9,395 nt of DNA. It comes from Synergistetes bacterium JGI 0000079-D21. GTDB lineage: Bacteria > Synergistota > Synergistia > Synergistales > 79-D21. Position 1 is the stretch's first letter. Each line of letters starts with the position of its first letter. Shown piece by piece: positions 8,298 to 9,395 of the stretch. The stretch is from assembly GCA_000402835.1 (NCBI GenBank), contig AQRZ01000018.1, positions 1-9,395 of the forward strand, given 5' to 3'. Below the pieces are notes generated by a model. It worked only from the letters and a program-made list of their open reading frames with translations. It had not been told where the DNA came from and did no database searches. The position numbers and the translations under genes were made by a program.

Positions 8298-8326
8298 TTG
8301 ACAACAAATCCCGACCCGCATATAAT
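8298..8326 (+). promoter_or_regulatory. Consensus sigma-70 promoter of the trp operon
   Basis: TTGACA (8298-8303) and TATAAT (8321-8326) are perfect -35 and -10 hexamers separated by the optimal 17 bp. Transcription would start at about 8333-8334, roughly 28 nt before the leader peptide's start codon. No TrpR-operator-like palindrome was recognised over the promoter. A strong constitutive promoter followed by an attenuator is consistent with control mainly after initiation. Confidence 0.85.
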
Positions 8327-8361
8327 CCCTCGCAACACTTGGAAGATAGGGGAGTTAAGCA

Positions 8362-8409
8362 ATGATACATGCCTTTAGTAACCAGAATTGGTGGTGGCAG
8401 GCTTTCTGA
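8362..8409 (+). CDS. trpL: trp operon leader peptide (MIHAFSNQNWWWQAF)
   Basis: A 15-residue reading frame, ATG 8362 to TGA 8407-8409, preceded by GGGGAG with a 7-nt gap. It contains three consecutive Trp codons (8389-8397), the classic sensor of charged tRNA-Trp. It sits between a consensus promoter and trpE, and the Trp codons lie at the 5' edge of the first leader hairpin. When Trp-tRNA is scarce the ribosome stalls there and changes how the downstream RNA folds. The peptide itself probably has no further function. The frame, position and Trp run together make the call strong despite the small size. Confidence 0.92.
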   Translation: MIHAFSNQNWWWQAF

Positions 8410-8503
8410 GTCTGCCGCCAAGCGCCTGGATAGATCGCGAACACTGACGCAGCGAGAGGCCTTGGAGGCGGATCCCATTCGGGATTCTGTTCCGAGGCCT
8501 TTC
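8392..8503 (+). promoter_or_regulatory. Tryptophan attenuator: alternative leader RNA hairpins
   Basis: Three mutually exclusive pairings can be traced base by base. Pairing 1:2 joins 8392-8400 (over the Trp codons) with 8412-8420, 9 bp including one G-U. Pairing 2:3 (antiterminator) joins 8418-8427 with 8457-8465, 9 bp with C8423 bulged. Pairing 3:4 joins 8457-8466 with 8491-8500, 10 bp including one G-U. Within 3:4 an inner 7-bp stem (8470-8476 with 8481-8487) closes a 4-nt loop. A ribosome stalled at the Trp codons would mask segment 1 and free segment 2 to pair with 3. A ribosome reaching the stop codon would mask segment 2 and allow 3:4. This is the logic of trp attenuation in enteric bacteria. 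Folding energies were not computed. Confidence 0.8.
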
Positions 8504-8517
8504 CTGTTTTTCCATCC

Positions 8518-8552
8518 CGGGGGGCCGTGCAACAAGGGCCCCCCGATTTTTT
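8518..8552 (+). terminator. Strong intrinsic terminator in the trp leader
   Basis: A perfect 9-bp, almost all G/C stem (8518-8526 with 8537-8545) closes a 10-nt loop and is followed by one A and six T (8547-8552). It lies 26 bp before the trpE start codon, so unless it is prevented from forming it would block trpE expression. It is therefore probably the actual termination point of the attenuator. It would also stop read-through from the upstream CapA-family operon, for which no separate terminator is visible in 8248-8297. Confidence 0.85.
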
Positions 8553-8556
8553 GTCA

Positions 8557-8569
8557 CCTCCAAAGGAGG
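8557..8569 (+). promoter_or_regulatory. trpE ribosome-binding site within a small inverted repeat
   Basis: AAAGGAGG (8562-8569) is a near-perfect Shine-Dalgarno sequence 9 nt before the trpE ATG. CCTCC at 8557-8561 is exactly complementary to GGAGG at 8565-8569, with AAA between, so a 5-bp hairpin could hide the ribosome-binding site. The complementarity is certain; any effect on translation is inferred. Confidence 0.6.
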
Positions 8570-8578
8570 CTGAACGCC

Positions 8579-9395
8579 ATGAGTGGAGATAAAGGCAACG
8601 GTAAAAAACACCTGACCTCCCTGGAAGACTTCACCGAACAAGGGCGCACGTTCGAAAGGGTTCCCATTTTCCTGGAACTGCCCCTCGAGAGACGGGCGCC
8701 CCTGGATCTCTACAGGAGGCTTCGGACCCCCGGAACGCGCTCCTTCCTCCTTGAAAGCGGAGACGGGGGGAAGGGCGGCGGTCGCTACTCCTTCATCGGG
8801 ATCGATCCGGACCGGGTTTTCCAGGTTTCGCCGGAAGCCTGCCTCGAAACCGATCCCAGCGGAAAAATCATCGCTTCCTATCCCTCCCCCGGTGGACTCC
8901 GGAAAGCTCTTGAAGGGTACCTTTCCGGCACGCGCCCTCCCCAGCCGGAGGGCTTCCCCCCCTTCCTGGGCGGCGTGGCGGGCTACTTCGCCTACGACAT
9001 GGTGGAGACCTGGGAAGACCTTTTTCACGGCCAGGAAGACCGATCACTGGCACCCTCGCCTTTCCCCAGGGCGGTCCTCATGGGATTCGAAACCGTGGTT
9101 GCCATGGACCACTTCGAGGACCGACTCTTCCTGGTTCACAACGTCCGGACCCCTCCGGGCCAGCAGGAAAGCGAAAAGAAGGATCTTTACCGGAAGGGCT
9201 GCCGAATGCTGGAAAAGCTTGAACAGCGACTCAACGGAGTTTTAGACGGCCAGGAAACCGAGGAGGGCCGCTTTTTCCTGGCAGAAGCCCATTCCAACAT
9301 GGAGAAAACCGCTTTCCTGGAAATGGTCCGGCGAGGGCGGGAACACATCGTGGCGGGCGACGTTTGCCAAGTGGTCCTTTCCCAGTGTTTTTCCG
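8579..9395 (+). CDS. trpE: Anthranilate synthase component I, N-terminal part (runs off the window)
   Basis: The first 272 residues of TrpE, which with the glutamine amidotransferase TrpG converts chorismate to anthranilate, the first step of tryptophan synthesis. Start ATG 8579 is fixed by a strong AAAGGAGG 9 nt upstream. The N-terminal domain carries LLES at 57-60, the segment that in TrpE enzymes contributes to tryptophan feedback binding. It is followed by GRYSFIG (68-74), FLGGVAGYFAYDMVETWE, and, at the window edge, the start of the chorismate-binding domain (HIVAGDVCQVVLSQCFS, matching the usual GDIFQVVLSQRF). PabB is the main alternative, but the Trp-codon leader and LLES motif support TrpE. 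The C-terminal catalytic half lies outside the window. Expression is expected to be controlled by the attenuator upstream. Confidence 0.95.
   Translation, partial: MSGDKGNGKKHLTSLEDFTEQGRTFERVPIFLELPLERRAPLDLYRRLRTPGTRSFLLESGDGGKGGGRYSFIGIDPDRVFQVSPEACLETDPSGKIIASYPSPGGLRKALEGYLSGTRPPQPEGFPPFLGGVAGYFAYDMVETWEDLFHGQEDRSLAPSPFPRAVLMGFETVVAMDHFEDRLFLVHNVRTPPGQQESEKKDLYRKGCRMLEKLEQRLNGVLDGQETEEGRFFLAEAHSNMEKTAFLEMVRRGREHIVAGDVCQVVLSQCFS

Noticed and set aside
8375..9028. A 217-residue minus-strand frame opposite trpE and its leader
   Set aside because: It runs antisense through the attenuator, terminator and a well-supported trpE frame and shows no recognisable motifs.

Overview
The window is GC-rich, densely packed bacterial DNA, almost certainly from a Gram-negative organism. 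It encodes a TolC-type outer-membrane channel, a MacA-type periplasmic adaptor and a CpxA-like sensor kinase with a periplasmic domain. The left edge holds the end of a BcrC/HgdB-type acyl-CoA dehydratase-related protein, a family common in anaerobes. A Desulfobacterota-like (former Deltaproteobacteria) anaerobe fits this, but the placement is inference.

Layout. (1) 1-307, + strand: C-terminal end of the dehydratase-related protein. (2) 298-4812, - strand: a four-gene tripartite efflux operon transcribed leftward, in the order TolC-like channel, MacA-like adaptor, ABC ATPase, MacB-like permease. The genes overlap by 4 bp or lie 2 bp apart. The last gene overlaps the end of gene (1) convergently by 10 bp. 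(3) 4813-5021: a divergent control region with a CpxR-box-like direct repeat (GTAAA-N5-GTAAA at 4913-4927), a third inverted half-site, and candidate promoters in both directions. (4) 5022-8247, + strand: a CpxR-like response regulator, a CpxA-like sensor kinase and a secreted CapA-family protein, joined by 4-bp start/stop overlaps (TTGA, then ATGA). (5) 8248-8578: a complete tryptophan-attenuation leader. It has a consensus sigma-70 promoter (TTGACA-N17-TATAAT), a 15-residue leader peptide with three consecutive Trp codons, mutually exclusive hairpins, and a strong intrinsic terminator. (6) 8579 to the right edge: the N-terminal half of trpE (anthranilate synthase component I).

How the genes may work together. 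The CpxR/CpxA-like pair probably senses envelope conditions. The site between it and the efflux operon suggests that it controls the pump and perhaps itself. The co-transcribed CapA-family protein would be part of the same envelope response. The trp segment is an independent operon controlled by ribosome stalling at Trp codons. Its leader looks more elaborate than the textbook four-segment version: the hairpin that the antiterminator directly disrupts has a poor U-tract, and a stronger terminator follows. This suggests a six-segment cascade. The other gene families are familiar. The most novel-looking elements are this extended attenuator, the Cpx-box-controlled efflux arrangement and the CapA gene within a Cpx-type operon.
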